Below are positions 1 to 10,872 of a stretch of 64,000 nucleotides of DNA, in pieces. A program made the translations under genes and the position numbers. How positions within the stretch are numbered: position 1 is the stretch's first letter; every line of letters starts with the position of its first letter. Location of the stretch: contig BFEA01000001.1 of the NCBI GenBank assembly GCA_003427395.1, positions 10,439,848 through 10,503,847 on the forward strand, given 5' to 3'. This DNA comes from Chara braunii (Eukaryota > Streptophyta > Charophyceae > Charales > Characeae). The notes beneath the pieces are model-generated. The model ran no database searches. It saw only the letters and a list, made by a program, of their open reading frames with translations, and was not told the origin of the DNA.

Positions 1-587
1 TTGGTGGTGGATTTGGATCTACGTATCCTTGACGTCCACGCGGGATACCTGGGAAGTGTGCACGACGTCCGTGTCCTGCACAATTCCCATTTGTGGAGGC
101 ATGCAGAAAGTGGCGAGCTGTTCGACGCACCTCCGGAGAATCTGCCGCATGATGTTGTCACGCGAGGTTACCTGCTAGGCAACAACGGTTATCCAGTTGC
201 CTGTCCATGGATCATCCAGCCGTACAGAGGAATCGATCAACGTCCTGACGAGGTGCGTTCCGACACTCGGCAAAGGTGGTGCGAGGGTGTGTGGAGAGGT
301 CGTTCGGGCGACTGAAGTGCATGTGGCGCCTGTTTTTGCGCACCCACAAGACGAACCTGGAGACCTTGCCACAACAATTCGTGGCCGTGTGCACTTTCCA
401 CAATATCCTCCTAGACGCGGGGATCGACTTCGACGAGAACCTTCTGTAGGAGGTCGATGTGAACGACGTTCGGCGTAGAGTAGACTTGGGCATTGTGGGG
501 CACGACGGGGGGGGGCGGCAACGAAGCACGAACATGGATGGGGACTTGTTGCGGGATGCTCTCCGGGACCCCCTAGCTTTGATGTAA
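1..587 (+). pseudogene. PIF/Harbinger-type DDE transposase, 3' part, broken
   Basis: Carboxy-terminal part of a PIF/Harbinger (HARBI1-like, DDE_Tnp_4) transposase that enters from the left edge of the window. Visible family features are the GSVHD motif in frame 1 near residue 18, the YLLGNNGYP motif near residue 57 (family consensus YLLGDxGYP, so the catalytic Asp is Asn here) and WIIQPY. The following conserved block, VERSFGRLK with MWRLF and then FHNILLDAG, lies in frame 3 from about position 265. A frameshift therefore falls near 245-260. An in-frame TAG sits at 447-449, and the frame continues to a plausible natural TAA at 585-587. The Asn substitution, frameshift and stop together argue for an inactive copy. 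An intron instead of the frameshift is possible but not supported by splice signals I can see. Confidence 0.8.
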
Positions 588-1877
588 GATCGCGCGGACC
601 GAATTTCAAGGAGGACGTGGGGGGGGAGGGTAGGTGTGGTAGGGTGATCGGCAAGCGGGTTCGATTGTAACGTGGTCCATGTAGAGTAGTAATTGGTACG
701 TCAAGTGCTTTTGAAGCTCTCGGATCATCCCCCCCCCCCCCCCCCCCGGGGTGTGTAGGTTGTCCTCCGCCAGTCCGTAGTCGTCGTGCGCGAAGTTGCC
801 AGGTCGCCTGTTTCACCGCATGGTTTTCGTCAATCTGTGTGTGTTGTATTCGTCGTGTAGACGGTCGACTGAGTCATAGTGTCGTGCATTTGGTGTCGTT
901 CGTACAATTGTGCGAACGTTGAATATTGAAAAAACCTTTTTTTTTTCTATAATTCGTTGGTCATGAATGCTTTGGTGTGGTGGGATAACTTGTATACCTT
1001 CGCTCCCCGTGGTACATGCGCAGATTGGCAAACAATGATCGCAAAAAAGTGAATCCAAATCGTTGTTGCGGTTGCTTGCCCCTACTCGGGGCGAAATGGC
1101 CTTTCTGTTGTTCATTTTGAAAAGTGATCTATGGTGAAAGGCATCCTCATTTCACACTTTTTGCCTTGCTATATGGGTGTGCTGCCGTGTGCATACATGC
1201 AAAACATTTTAAATATTTCGCTCATCCAGTGTGTGACGTTCATATATGAAATCTTGGCATGCATTCACATCAAGTGATGTTCAACAAACCAAATGATCTC
1301 ACATGTCATGTTCGTTTCATCGTCTCGTCGATGTCAACAACACCAAAAACACAGAAGCAAAATCAATGTGACGCATCACAATTGTGTCCCACACCAATGA
1401 TGACAAAATCGTTTAATGTGGATTGACGATTACAGGCTTTGCAAACTCATCGCAAAACAACGTGAAGAGATCGACCCTTCGCTTTGAAATCCGAAAACAC
1501 AAACACTAACATGCCTGCGGGTACAAACGTTTCCCCGTTCGTACTTTCCCCAACATGTACCGTTCGAGCTACCCCGAAAAAGATAGGGAAAAAAACATAA
1601 GAATTTTTTTTTACCAAAAACTAACTTAACAATGACACGATTTGGGCCACCTTGCCGAGCACGTTCACACCGACGACCACTGCCGCACTCGCAAGAAAAA
1701 CTAATTGGAGAACAAAGGTCGCTCGTGCAAAGTGATGGCAGGCGAGAGCACGGCCTCTGCCAGTGGCGGTATCGTCGCCACGTGAACGACGCCATCATGG
1801 ATCGACTACTGCGTCATCATCTTCGTCATCATCGTCATGATTATGGCGGTTAGCTTCACCATCGTTCTCGCGATGAC
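588..1877. other. Stretch without recognisable gene
   Basis: I see no coding region here. The stretch includes a 19-base poly-C tract at 729-747, homopolymer A/T runs near 938 and 1607, and otherwise unstructured sequence. It may be the non-coding part of the Harbinger-type element whose transposase end lies to the left. Confidence 0.5.
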
Positions 1878-1923
1878 CATCATCATCATCATCATCGTCA
1901 TCATCATCATCATCATCATCGTC

Positions 1924-1983
<60 letters not shown>

Positions 1984-2012
1984 NGCATCATCATCATCAT
2001 CATCATCACCAC

Positions 2013-2044
<32 letters not shown>

Positions 2045-2140
2045 CCATCATAATCATCATCATCATCGTCATCATCATCATCATCATCATCAGCAACATC
2101 AGCATCAGCATCAGCAGCAGCAGCATCAGCATCAGCATTA
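1878..2140 (+). repeat. (ATC)n/(CAT)n trinucleotide microsatellite
   Basis: A long CAT/ATC trinucleotide array with few interruptions. At the right end it grades into CAGCAT and CAG units. A single N at 1984 marks an uncertain base. Poly-Ile, poly-Ser/His or poly-Met readings of this stretch are artefacts of the repeat. Confidence 0.95.
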
Positions 2141-2779
2141 GCGGCAGTAGCATCATCGTCGTTGTCAGCGCAGGTGGCATCATCGTCTACGTTTCATCCC
2201 CGCGGACGTACGCCTTCATCATCGTCGTCGCCACCATGCCCTGTCGTGCGCCGGACTGCATCCCGACCGTCCTCGCCATTCCCAGATTGTGGTAATATCG
2301 TCTTTCTTGGACGCCCGCCGCGGTCGCCACACCTCGCAGAACCACTCTCCGCATGGCGGCATCATCAGGAGATCCTTTTCTTCGGCATCGTCAACGTTTC
2401 CACGTTCGAAGCAGCATCATCGTCATCACGACGTCATCATGACGGCCGTCGACGCAAATAACTTCAGACCACGAATGCCGGCATATGCAGCGCGGACGGC
2501 TGATCAATCGCACCGATTTCCCTGCCCGACTCATCTCGTGGACACGCCATCAACGTTTGGTCTACTAGTGTGCTCATTATAAGAAGAATTCATCAAGGAA
2601 ATAAGAGAAACAAAAAATCTGAACTACAAACGCAAGGAGTGAACTTCAATCAACACTCGATCGAACGACCTACATTGTCGACCGACCACGGATGGCTGCA
2701 GCGATCTCCATAAACGCGTGGCACATCATCCTCTGCGTATCATCGGACACCACGTAGTGCGATTTTCTGTGTAACCGGT
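2141..2779. other. Stretch without recognisable gene
   Basis: Imperfect ATC-rich sequence fades out by about 2450. I find no conserved coding signal on either strand. Confidence 0.45.
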
Positions 2780-2895
2780 TGAACGCACTGAACGTGCATT
2801 CGTGTTCTAACGCGCTCGTTCATACCCCCCGTGGCCACGTTCAATCGCGTTCAAACGCGTTGCGCGCCACGTGGCGCGTAAAAATTGAACGCGAC
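2780..2895. repeat. Cluster of TTGAACGC/GCGTTCAA motifs with a 16-bp palindrome
   Basis: Several direct and inverted copies of a TTGAACGC-like word occur within about 110 bp (for example near 2785, 2839, 2849 and 2885). A perfect palindrome CGCGCCACGTGGCGCG lies at 2863-2878, with a CACGTG core. A second cluster of the same word lies at 4230-4420. Such clusters are typical of subterminal repeats of DNA transposons; assigning these to the Harbinger-type element is my inference. Confidence 0.5.
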
Positions 2896-3007
2896 CTCGC
2901 ATCCCGCACGTGCGTGTCGCGGACTACGGGGTGGTGACACTCGTTCAACAAACCCCAAAAGTGAAAAAAAAAGTCTCCCCGGAGTACCACCACCCCCGCC
3001 ACAAGTA

Positions 3008-3552
3008 NNNNNNNNNNNNNNNNNNNNNNNNNNNNNNNNNNNNNNNNNNNNNNNNNNNNNNNNNNNNNNNNNNNNNNNNNNNNNNNNNNNNNNNNNNNNN
3101 NNNNNNNNNNNNNNNNNNNNNNNNNNNNNNNNNNNNNNNNNNNNNNNNNNNNNNNNNNNNNNNNNNNNNNNNNNNNNNNNNNNNNNNNNNNNNNNNNNNN
3201 NNNNNNNNNNNNNNNNNNNNNNNNNNNNNNNNNNNNNNNNNNNNNNNNNNNNNNNNNNNNNNNNNNNNNNNNNNNNNNNNNNNNNNNNNNNNNNNNNNNN
3301 NNNNNNNNNNNNNNNNNNNNNNNNNNNNNNNNNNNNNNNNNNNNNNNNNNNNNNNNNNNNNNNNNNNNNNNNNNNNNNNNNNNNNNNNNNNNNNNNNNNN
3401 NNNNNNNNNNNNNNNNNNNNNNNNNNNNNNNNNNNNNNNNNNNNNNNNNNNNNNNNNNNNNNNNNNNNNNNNNNNNNNNNNNNNNNNNNNNNNNNNNNNN
3501 NNNNNNNNNNNNNNNNNNNNNNNNNNNNNNNNNNNNNNNNNNNNNNNNNNNN
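3008..3552. other. Assembly gap (545 N)
   Basis: A run of 545 undetermined bases. The right flank is a T-rich tract. Confidence 0.99.
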
Positions 3553-4014
3553 TTTTTTTTTCTCGTTTTTCCTGCTTTTCTTAAGAATACGTGCAGTGGC
3601 CCTAAGGGCCTCTACTCAGCAGATGCACAAAAGACAAAACATATGGCGGCGTATTATTCCATGTTCTGCAGAAGATTCATTCTTTTCTTTTGTTTTTCTT
3701 TTTTCTTGTTTTTATCTTTTTCTCCTTTTCTTTTTTCTTAGGAATACGTGCTGTAGCCCTGAGAATCACGTGCAGAGACCACCACGGCCTAGCATCGTGA
3801 GCAACCCATAACTGCTGAAACACAGATCTGAACTTGAATCCTGAGCATAAATTCGGCCAACTCGTGCTCTACCTCATACTTGTTGTCTGCCTCGATTTGG
3901 GTGGGGGGGTCTGAGCCACATGGCTGCGAGGACCCCTCAGACAGCTTGCATGGGCCGTCTGAGCCATGTTATGGGGTTTCCCCTACCCCCCCGAAAAAAA
4001 AAAGGATCATACTT
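3553..4014. other. T-rich stretch without recognisable gene
   Basis: Poly-pyrimidine tracts alternate with two related copies of an AAGAATACGTGC/AGGAATACGTGC segment (about 3582 and 3740). I see no gene. Confidence 0.45.
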
Positions 4015-4076
4015 CATACACACACACACACATACACACACATATTCACACACACACATACACAAATTCACGCACA
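4015..4076 (+). repeat. (CA)n microsatellite, interrupted
   Basis: An interrupted CA dinucleotide array with CATA and TTCA interruptions, followed by a T-rich tract. Confidence 0.9.
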
Positions 4077-4150
4077 TTTTTTTTATTTTTTATTTTTTTC
4101 CCCATTCGTCTGGGGCACTGGCCCACATACCCCCCAAGCAGCACCGCCGC

Positions 4151-4370
4151 TCCCCACACTGCCCACAGCCTCCCCAAGCACCGCCGCCGCTCCTCCCACT
4201 GCCCAAAGGCCTCCCCCACCCCGCACAACCCCCTGCGCAAACGCGTCAAATGCGTTTACCTCCCCACACTGCCCACAGCCTCCCCAAGCACCGCCGCCGT
4301 TCCCCCCACTGCCCGAAGGCCTCCCCCACCCCGCACACCCCCCTGAGCAAACGCGTCAAACGCGTTTACC
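4151..4370 (+). repeat. Two tandem 110-bp units
   Basis: Units at 4151-4260 and 4261-4370 are nearly identical. Each starts with TCCCCACACTGCCC and ends with an AAACGCGTCAAA(A/C/T)GCGTTTACC-type palindromic tail. The tail uses the same GCGTT word as the cluster at 2780-2895. The repeat lies just beyond the 3' end of the minus-strand Myb/SANT pseudogene. Confidence 0.9.
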
Positions 4371-4399
4371 GCCATTCACTGAACGCGCGTTCACCGCGT

Positions 4400-6115
4400 T
4401 CAAATCCTGAACGCGGGCGATTTTTGAACAACAACTTCCTGCTCGAGTATGTCACATTGCCTCGTCAAAATGCTGCATTGTCGCTTGCTAGAGGAATCGA
4501 TCGTCGACGACATCAGTTCGCCATGGTGGTCCATGACATAAGCGATCGACTCCAACGCCTGTTGACGTGCGTTCTTCCGCTTCCCGCCTGCACCCCCACT
4601 GCCTACTTTGTTGTCGGAGTCCCTCGCCGAAGAACGTTCTTCAGGGCAGCCATCACCGCCGGCCTCACTACCAACAGACTCCCCACCAGCCGCTCCTTGC
4701 CTGGGCAGCTGCACCCCGTCCGAACTGCCGGTGTCGGCGACGTTGGGAAGGAAAATTGTGTGGTTCCCCAACATGCCTCTATGGATCTCGTTGTACAGCA
4801 CCCTGTCCATCCAAGACTTGAAGTTGTTCTCCTTCCTTTCGTCATTTGATAGCCTGAAGAAGTCTGCCTCGCCACTGGCATTCTGAAACCTTTGTATCTT
4901 CTTGTAGTTTTGGAACAGATTATCCCACTTCTTCATGCAGTCGTCGGCGTCTCTAGGCCTCCCCGCCTTTGCCATCCGCTTGGCGATGCCGTCCCACTTC
5001 CACTCCTTCGTTCACATCCGCCCGTAATTGTGACCCAACTCGGCGAGGTGCATGTCTTGCTCCCGCTTGCATCTCACCAGGAGCAGTTGGTCGTCCGTAG
5101 ACCTGTACGTCGCAGACTTCCCGCCGTCGTCGCTTATGTCTCCTCTGCCGCTACGGCCAACGGATCGACCACAAACAACACCTCTGCTGCGTCCTTTCCC
5201 CCTCCCAGCCGTCTTCCCCAAAGGCCGAATATGAATGTCGTCGTCGACGTCCCATGCATCCGCGTCCTCCCGGAACCCTTCGTTGGCATGGTCACCGTCA
5301 CCGGCGTCGTCGTCGTTGCCATTGTTGTGTGCCCGCATGTTGGACACTCCTCGTGTGATGTTCTCCACAGTGGGTCCTGGACGCACATCGGTGATCTGCA
5401 AGCGGGCTCGTCCATCACGTCGGGTTGGGTCAGCATTGTGCGGTTTGACATCGACGACCATCCACCGCTGATGCGCGCGGACCCTGCTGCGACTTCACTG
5501 TGTGCGGGGCAGGTACTTGTCATTCGTTCGGAGCGTGGCGCAGTCCATCCATGCTGTCGGGCTGGTAGTGACGGCCCGACACCTGTACTCACGGACGCAC
5601 CGCCATGATGTGTGGACTGCTCAGTCTGCTAACCTCCAGCACGTTGAAGGCCACGTGGCGAAGGATCGGCGTTGATGATGAACGTACGGGTTGCCTCCCT
5701 CGCGCTGGCGGAAGACAACCCGAACCTCAAATCGACTCCCCCGTCGTGGTCGTCTCCCAAACCTTGCTGCAGGAGGGAGGTGAACTCGCCACCTTCGTTG
5801 CTAGCTGACCCGGGTACTTGCACCGTCTGTGACAGCATCTGCGTCGAGCCACTACCGAGAGGCAACGTTGGAAGTTCTTCCGTCTTCGCCTCCTCGACTG
5901 ACGGGGGCAGTGCACTGGCGTCTCCCACGACTCTAGATGGTTGCACAAGGACGGTTCGTACCTCCGTCCCGACACCACCGACGCAGGTCCTCTTCCGCCC
6001 TGACCTGCGGCCTGTTCTGCGCGTGCCTGCATGCTCACCATCGGACACTCCCCTGCCGCCCGTTTCGTTGACGCCCTCCGCTTGCGACGTTGCTTCCACG
6101 ATCGACACGAAAAAC
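4400..6115 (-). pseudogene. Myb/SANT-like DNA-binding protein gene, broken
   Basis: Reads right to left. The core at about 5095-4830 is a Myb/SANT-like (trihelix-type) DNA-binding domain. It has a DDQLLLVRCKREQ helix, then a second helix with WKWDGIAKRM, then CMKKWDNLFQNYKKI, followed by a FFRLSNDERK segment. An acidic, Arg/Gly-rich linker (about 5400-5130) precedes it, and a Lys-rich carboxy-terminal stretch (KRKNARQQALE) follows. An amino-terminal segment with a VDLRFGL motif is readable from about 6115 to 5632. Three lesions break the frame: TAG at 5629-5631, a frameshift near 5450-5470 and TGA at 5009-5011. Proteins of this type commonly accompany PIF/Harbinger transposases as the second transposition protein, which fits the transposase remnant at 1-587. 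I recall very similar multi-copy proteins in Chara. The Gypsy LTR remnant abuts the 5' side. Confidence 0.75.
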
Positions 6116-6127
6116 ACACGTGGAGGA

Positions 6128-6427
6128 AGACAGCTCGTCCTCCTCATCAGACTCTGACTCTGAGTTCTGTGTCGGATGGCAGAGGTACGAGCATTCCCAC
6201 AGCGATGCCCGCAACACCCCGTTTGTGCACCTGGCTCTCTCCCGGCCCCGGCCGCAGGAACGGCGCCCACCCCAACTATGAGCTAGAGGAACCACTTGCA
6301 CTTCTACCCCTGAAACTTGACACAGGAGATTCCAGTTCTGACCTGGAACTCCACCCCCACTTTCCAAAAATCCTTGGCTCCATGCCCACTAACACTCCGA
6401 AACAGGAAGTCGCGTTGGGCGTGAGGT
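6128..6427 (+). repeat. 5' LTR remnant of the Gypsy element (3' end only)
   Basis: About 300 bp with strong similarity to 16385-16700 in the 3' LTR. Shared words include CTCGTCCTCCTCATCAGACT, CTAGAGGAACCACTTGCACT and CGTTGGGCGTGAGGTTGG. The segment CCAAAAATCCTTGGC is also shared with the related LTRs at 22290 and 59775. The left part of the LTR is missing. The last bases before the primer site lack the GCGTCACA end seen in the 3' LTR. Confidence 0.85.
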
Positions 6428-6438
6428 TGGTATCGGAG
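6428..6438 (+). promoter_or_regulatory. Primer binding site, initiator tRNA-Met type
   Basis: TGGTATCGGAG follows the LTR remnant directly. It differs by one base from TGGTATCAGAG, the usual complement of the plant initiator tRNA-Met 3' end, and lies at the expected place upstream of gag. Confidence 0.75.
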
Positions 6439-6594
6439 ACAACACGTGTCAAGACAAGGGATTGACAAGTTGCTTGGCTCTCTAGTTCAACCGATCTGGC
6501 GACCCCAAAACGGGGGCGGTCCGCGCAAAGGAACGCGTCGGCACACGAACTTGTAGTGACAAGAAGCAGGTCTGCGGGTAGATCGGCAGACAAC

Positions 6595-7671
6595 ATGAAT
6601 GCTAATCAGGCAAACGCCAATCAGGCCCAAGCCAATCAAGCAAAGGGCGAGGCAGGGGGCGGCCTGGGGCCTGCGCCTCAGCCCGTGCCTCAGCCTGCAC
6701 GCGCCCGCGCTCCTGCAGCCCCGCCCGATCTATATTTATTCGATCCAGCGCACCACCTGGCAGGAGCATGGCTTGCCACGCTCCAAGCGCAGCAGTACGA
6801 TAATGATGAAGCTAGGATTAACATCCCAGCCCGACTAGGAGGCGACACCCATCACTGGTTCAGCACCTACGTATGGACTGACCTTCCTACCTTCGAGAGG
6901 GACTTCCTACACCGATTTGATTACATACATCCAGAGCAAGCGTTCTTTATGATCAAAGACCGAGTGCAGAAGCCCCTCGAGTCTATTGTGGAATACTGTA
7001 GTCGGTTCTATCGACTGTTCCTAAAATCTCAGAGAGACGAAAAGGTAGGAAGAGAATTCTTCATAGATGGACTTTGAAGTAGAGCTATACGGGATAAGAT
7101 ATGAAAACAGTTCTCCCCTATCACCTTCACCCTGATGCAAGTCATGGACGCATGAGAAGAGATGGAGCGAAAGTTCGCTGCCAGCTTCCTCGAGGGAGAA
7201 GATCACGCTAAAGAAGGTGACTCTACGGAACTGACCCACGCAAGGATGGAATTAGCAGCCCTGCAACATAAGTTCGAAAATATGGGCTTCGTGTCAGGCC
7301 TTGTCACCTACCTGGAACAGGTGGCAGCCCTACGACGCCCTCCCGGTCAGGGAGCAGGACCATCGACGCCCAAGGCGGCTGCACAGACACCCACTCCGGC
7401 GGGGAGGATAGAGGAGTCGAACGCAGTACTAGACCTTACACGTACGCTGGTTAGCCTCATGCAAGAAAGCAAAAAAGAACAGCGCAAGTACAATGCCCGT
7501 ATGGAGTCGCTGATGCGTTCCATGCGTCCCATTAATGTTCGCGCTGCCCCTTCTGCCACCCAAGCATCTGCTCCCTCAGCCGCGGGAGCTGGCGCAGGCA
7601 CGACCCCTAGGACTGACACGTGTTACGCCTGCCATCAACCCGACCACATGGCCCGGGATTGCCCCCAGTGA
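6595..7671 (+). pseudogene. gag: Ty3/Gypsy gag (capsid and zinc knuckle), broken
   Basis: Encodes the structural Gag protein that would package element RNA in cytoplasmic particles. I place the start at ATG 6595, giving a repetitive MNANQANANQ amino end; an upstream GTG in the same frame is not credible in a eukaryote. A Pro/Ala-rich segment is followed by a retrotransposon capsid-type region with WLATLQAQQYDNDEA, HHWF and FERDFLHRF. A CCHC knuckle of form C-x2-C-x4-H-x4-C (CYACHQPDHMARDC) closes the frame, with TGA at 7669-7671. The frame is interrupted by three TGA codons at 7075-7161 (first at 7075-7077). All are TGA, compatible with CGA or TGG decay. The following protease frame continues in the same phase. 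Confidence 0.85.
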
Positions 7672-8735
7672 CAAGTAAGAATAGGGGCAGCCTCGGCAGC
7701 TGCAGCTCCCTTAGCTAACGGGCCTGGACGGGTAGGAAACATGGTAGAAGAAACGAACGTGGCAGCACCAAGCATAGGGGTAATCGAGGAAGCCGCAAAG
7801 CTCATCCCACTAGATCAATTCCTCTCCTCGGGATATCCGGGGCTTGGGATGATAGGGGCAATCCAGTCCGCGGACGATGAGCGAGAGATTTCAGAATGGC
7901 GACCATCCTCGGGGGAAATGGAATCCGGCGGTCCTGAGTTCGTCACCGGGAAGATCGATGTTTTGGACATCGTCCGAGCCTTAGATCACCGCATTCTGCT
8001 TCTGATCGGCCATCTATTGTCCATATCAGAACAGGCCAATGATCGCATGCTCCGGCATTGCAAGGCCAATCGAAAATGATTCGCACTCGCCAAGCTGGCA
8101 ACGGCCAAGGGGAAGGCTCCCATAAAGGAGACAAAGCCAGATACACCTGGACCCTCAGAGCCTGTACGCCTGGGACTTCTCCAGAAAAGCGACCATTTTC
8201 TGTGCATCAAAGCTATCCCGTGGAAGTCCGCGGAGTGTGACGTGGAGATCTGGGGAGTCCCATACAACGCGATCCTTGATTCCGGGGCAGCGGTGTTGGC
8301 AATATCCCCGCGAGTAGTGGAACGGACAAGAAGAAGGAAGAATCTGATCCCACTCAACGAAGGAGACCGTTTGATCTCCGTCGATGAGGAGAAGATCAAA
8401 GCGGTAGGAAAAATGACAAACGTCGCTTTTAAGTTGGGAAAAGTCCACGCCTTGGGAGACGTGGTGGTTCTTAATGTGATTCAGAACTCGTACGACGTAC
8501 TCATCGGACTGCCTGCTTTAAACGCCCTCCAGGCCAATCTAGACTTTGAGCGACGGGAGGTGGTTATCAAGAACACCGGGGGTAAGCCGTACGCAGTCCC
8601 CATGCGCCTCACCCTCCGCACGACTACCAACCCGCCACGTAGATCTCACCCAGAGGTAGGCGGGCCGATTCGGACAGTCACCTGGGACGGACTCCTTGAG
8701 GACTCAGAGACTAGCAGCGAAGAACACACGGGATT
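7672..8735 (+). pseudogene. Ty3/Gypsy protease region, broken
   Basis: Continues in the gag phase after its stop codon. A long weakly conserved linker precedes the retropepsin-type active site, seen as ILDSGAAVLAIS near 8273-8308 (catalytic Asp in DSG). It is followed downstream by a DVLIGLPALNAL segment, typical of the retroviral-like protease carboxy-terminal region. A TGA at 8077-8079 interrupts the linker. Near 8700-8740 the protein continues in the next frame (frame 1 to frame 2), where SEDEIDPTIQELTRR is readable. That could be a remnant of a programmed gag-pol-type shift or simply an indel; the many lesions nearby favour decay. Confidence 0.8.
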
Positions 8736-10872
8736 CGGAAAGCGAGGACGAGATAGACCCGACGATTCAAGAGCTGACACGAAGGGTAATCCGTTACCCA
8801 GTCCGACAAAAAACGACGAAAACGTTCGTGTTGACTGAAGAAAATGTCCAACGAACTCGAGCTCTTATCATAAGAGAACCCCTGGTACAGGTGTCAAGTC
8901 TGCCCGACTCTTTGGAACCCCCTCGGACCCTGTACAAGGGCACTACTTCCTTGCTCCCCCGATACGTGGACAAGCGATCCTTCTGCGACGTCACGGAATC
9001 CCCTCCCCGATCGCTTCTTACCATAGACAAGGAGCTACGGTTGCTGCATCTGGGAGCGGAAATACAGGTTTTGGAACTCCCTGGGTGCCCCAAAGCCTCG
9101 TTGTTTGATATCGGGATAAGGATCGCTGAGAAATCGGTGGATCCCCGGGATATTGCGGACGAGATAACCCCCGAAGAACATGTGGTCATCCGAGAAGAGG
9201 AAGCCCAGATGGTAGCCACCGTGTTCTCGTGGCGGTCGGACAACTCTTTCATCTCTTCCCCACCGCCCCGGGACTCTAAGGCAGTACGCACCAAACATGT
9301 TACAGTCGATATACATGGACGACCTTACGAGTTACACGTGCCAGAATACGTGCCCGGCGGAACCCACCAACTTATTGCAGAGATCTTAGCGGAATATCGG
9401 GGTGCTATCAGCATTGATGACGCAGACATCGGGTTATCTTTAATAATCCAGCACGAGATTCAGACCGGTACTCACCCGCCGATTCATTGCAAAGCTTATC
9501 GATACTCATTGGCAGAACGAAAGACAGCACTCGAGCGAATCCGGGAATTCGAAGCTAATGGTTGGATAGAGCCCGCTACAGGTCCTTGGTCCTTTCCGGT
9601 AGTTTTGGTTCCGAAAAAGAACGGATCAATCCGCATTTGCATTGATTATCGGAAATTGAATGACATCATGATCAAGGATGTGTACCCCCTCCCTCAGATT
9701 GATGATCTGCTGGATGTGATTGGCTGTGCAAATTATTTTAGTAAATTTGATAATCAGCACGGGTTCCACCATATCCTTGTGAGGGCAGAGGATCAGTCGA
9801 AGACGGCGTTTGTCTTGTTTGAGGGCACATGGCAGTGGGTTCGATGCCCTATGGGTATATGCAATGCGCCGACGACTTTTCAGCGGGCAATGAATGTCAC
9901 TTTCCCGAACTTCGTAAACAAGACCAGGTTAACTCAGGGCATGATCAATTTTTGCGTTATCGCATACATGGACGATATTTTGGTGTATTATGAATCATTC
10001 CATGGACACGCGCAGCATATTGAATGGACACTTGGCGCGCTGCGGGACGCCGGTTTCAAGATTGCGTTGGAGAAAAATGAATTCTTCCTGTCCGAGATCT
10101 CGTTCCTGGGCTACGTGGTAACCCGAGGAGGCTTGAGACAAGATTCGAGGAAGGTCGAGGCTGTTCGAGAAGCACCCACGCCCACGTCATTGACGCAGGT
10201 TCGAGCCTTCCTGGGACTGGCCTCGTACCACCGACGGTTTATCAAGGGCTTTGCGACAATCGCTCGGCCCCTGACGAACTGAGGAAGGAACAGCCACTGA
10301 ACTGGGACGCGGAGTGTGAGCAGGCCTTTTGCACTTTGAAGGAAGCCCTGGCCTCGGCCCCTATTTTAATCCGGCCCGATCCCGAGCGCCAGTTCCTACT
10401 CATTACTGATTGGCAGCCGGAGGCTATCTCCGCTATCCTAGCTCAGAAGGGGAAAGATGGGCGGGAGCACGTAGTCGAATATGCTTCGAGGACGGTGCCG
10501 GATGAAAGGAAGAACGACTTGGCGCCACAAGGAGAATGCTACGATGTCGTCTGGGGAATCTAACACTTCCACCCGTATCTCTACGGGCAGAAGTTCCTCC
10601 TCGTAACGGATCACGAGCCATTCTTGGCCCTGAAGAAGTTGACGAACTACACGGGAATGATTGGGCAATGGGCGGTGAGGCTGCAGGAGTATGACTTCGA
10701 TATCGTCCACAGAAAAACGGAAAGGCACGGGAACGCCGATGGATTGACACGTCTGCACCGGCCAGGCAAGGTGCCATGCAACGAAGAGATCACTCCGTGG
10801 AAGGATCCGGAGAAGCCCAAGGGACCCGGGTACGGCCAGGTGAAGGTTCTCCCTCGGCAGGCGAAGAAGTGA
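8736..10872 (+). pseudogene. pol: Ty3/Gypsy reverse transcriptase and RNase H, broken
   Basis: Reverse transcriptase domain from about 9470. It shows WSFPVVLVPKKNGSIR, a CIDYRKLND block, the PMGICNAPTTFQ block and the catalytic IAYMDDILVY. The connection AFLGLASYHRRFI is typical of Ty3/Gypsy. The frame breaks at about 10275 (frame 2 to frame 1) within the block preceding RNase H. RNase H then follows with ILIRPDPERQF, VVEYASRT, HPYLYGQKFLLVTDHEP and NADGLTRL near 10735. A TAA at 10561-10563 lies inside RNase H. The frame closes at 10870-10872. YMDD and the main RT blocks are intact in sequence, but the product cannot be made without passing the frameshift and stop. The neighbours are the protease before it and the finger/integrase after it. 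Confidence 0.92.

Noticed and set aside
1806-2295. Poly-Met, poly-Ile and poly-Ser frames
   Set aside because: Pure readings of the ATC microsatellite.
8700-8740. Programmed ribosomal frameshift between protease and RT frames
   Set aside because: No slippery heptamer or downstream pseudoknot was evident, and the element is full of other lesions; an indel is simpler.
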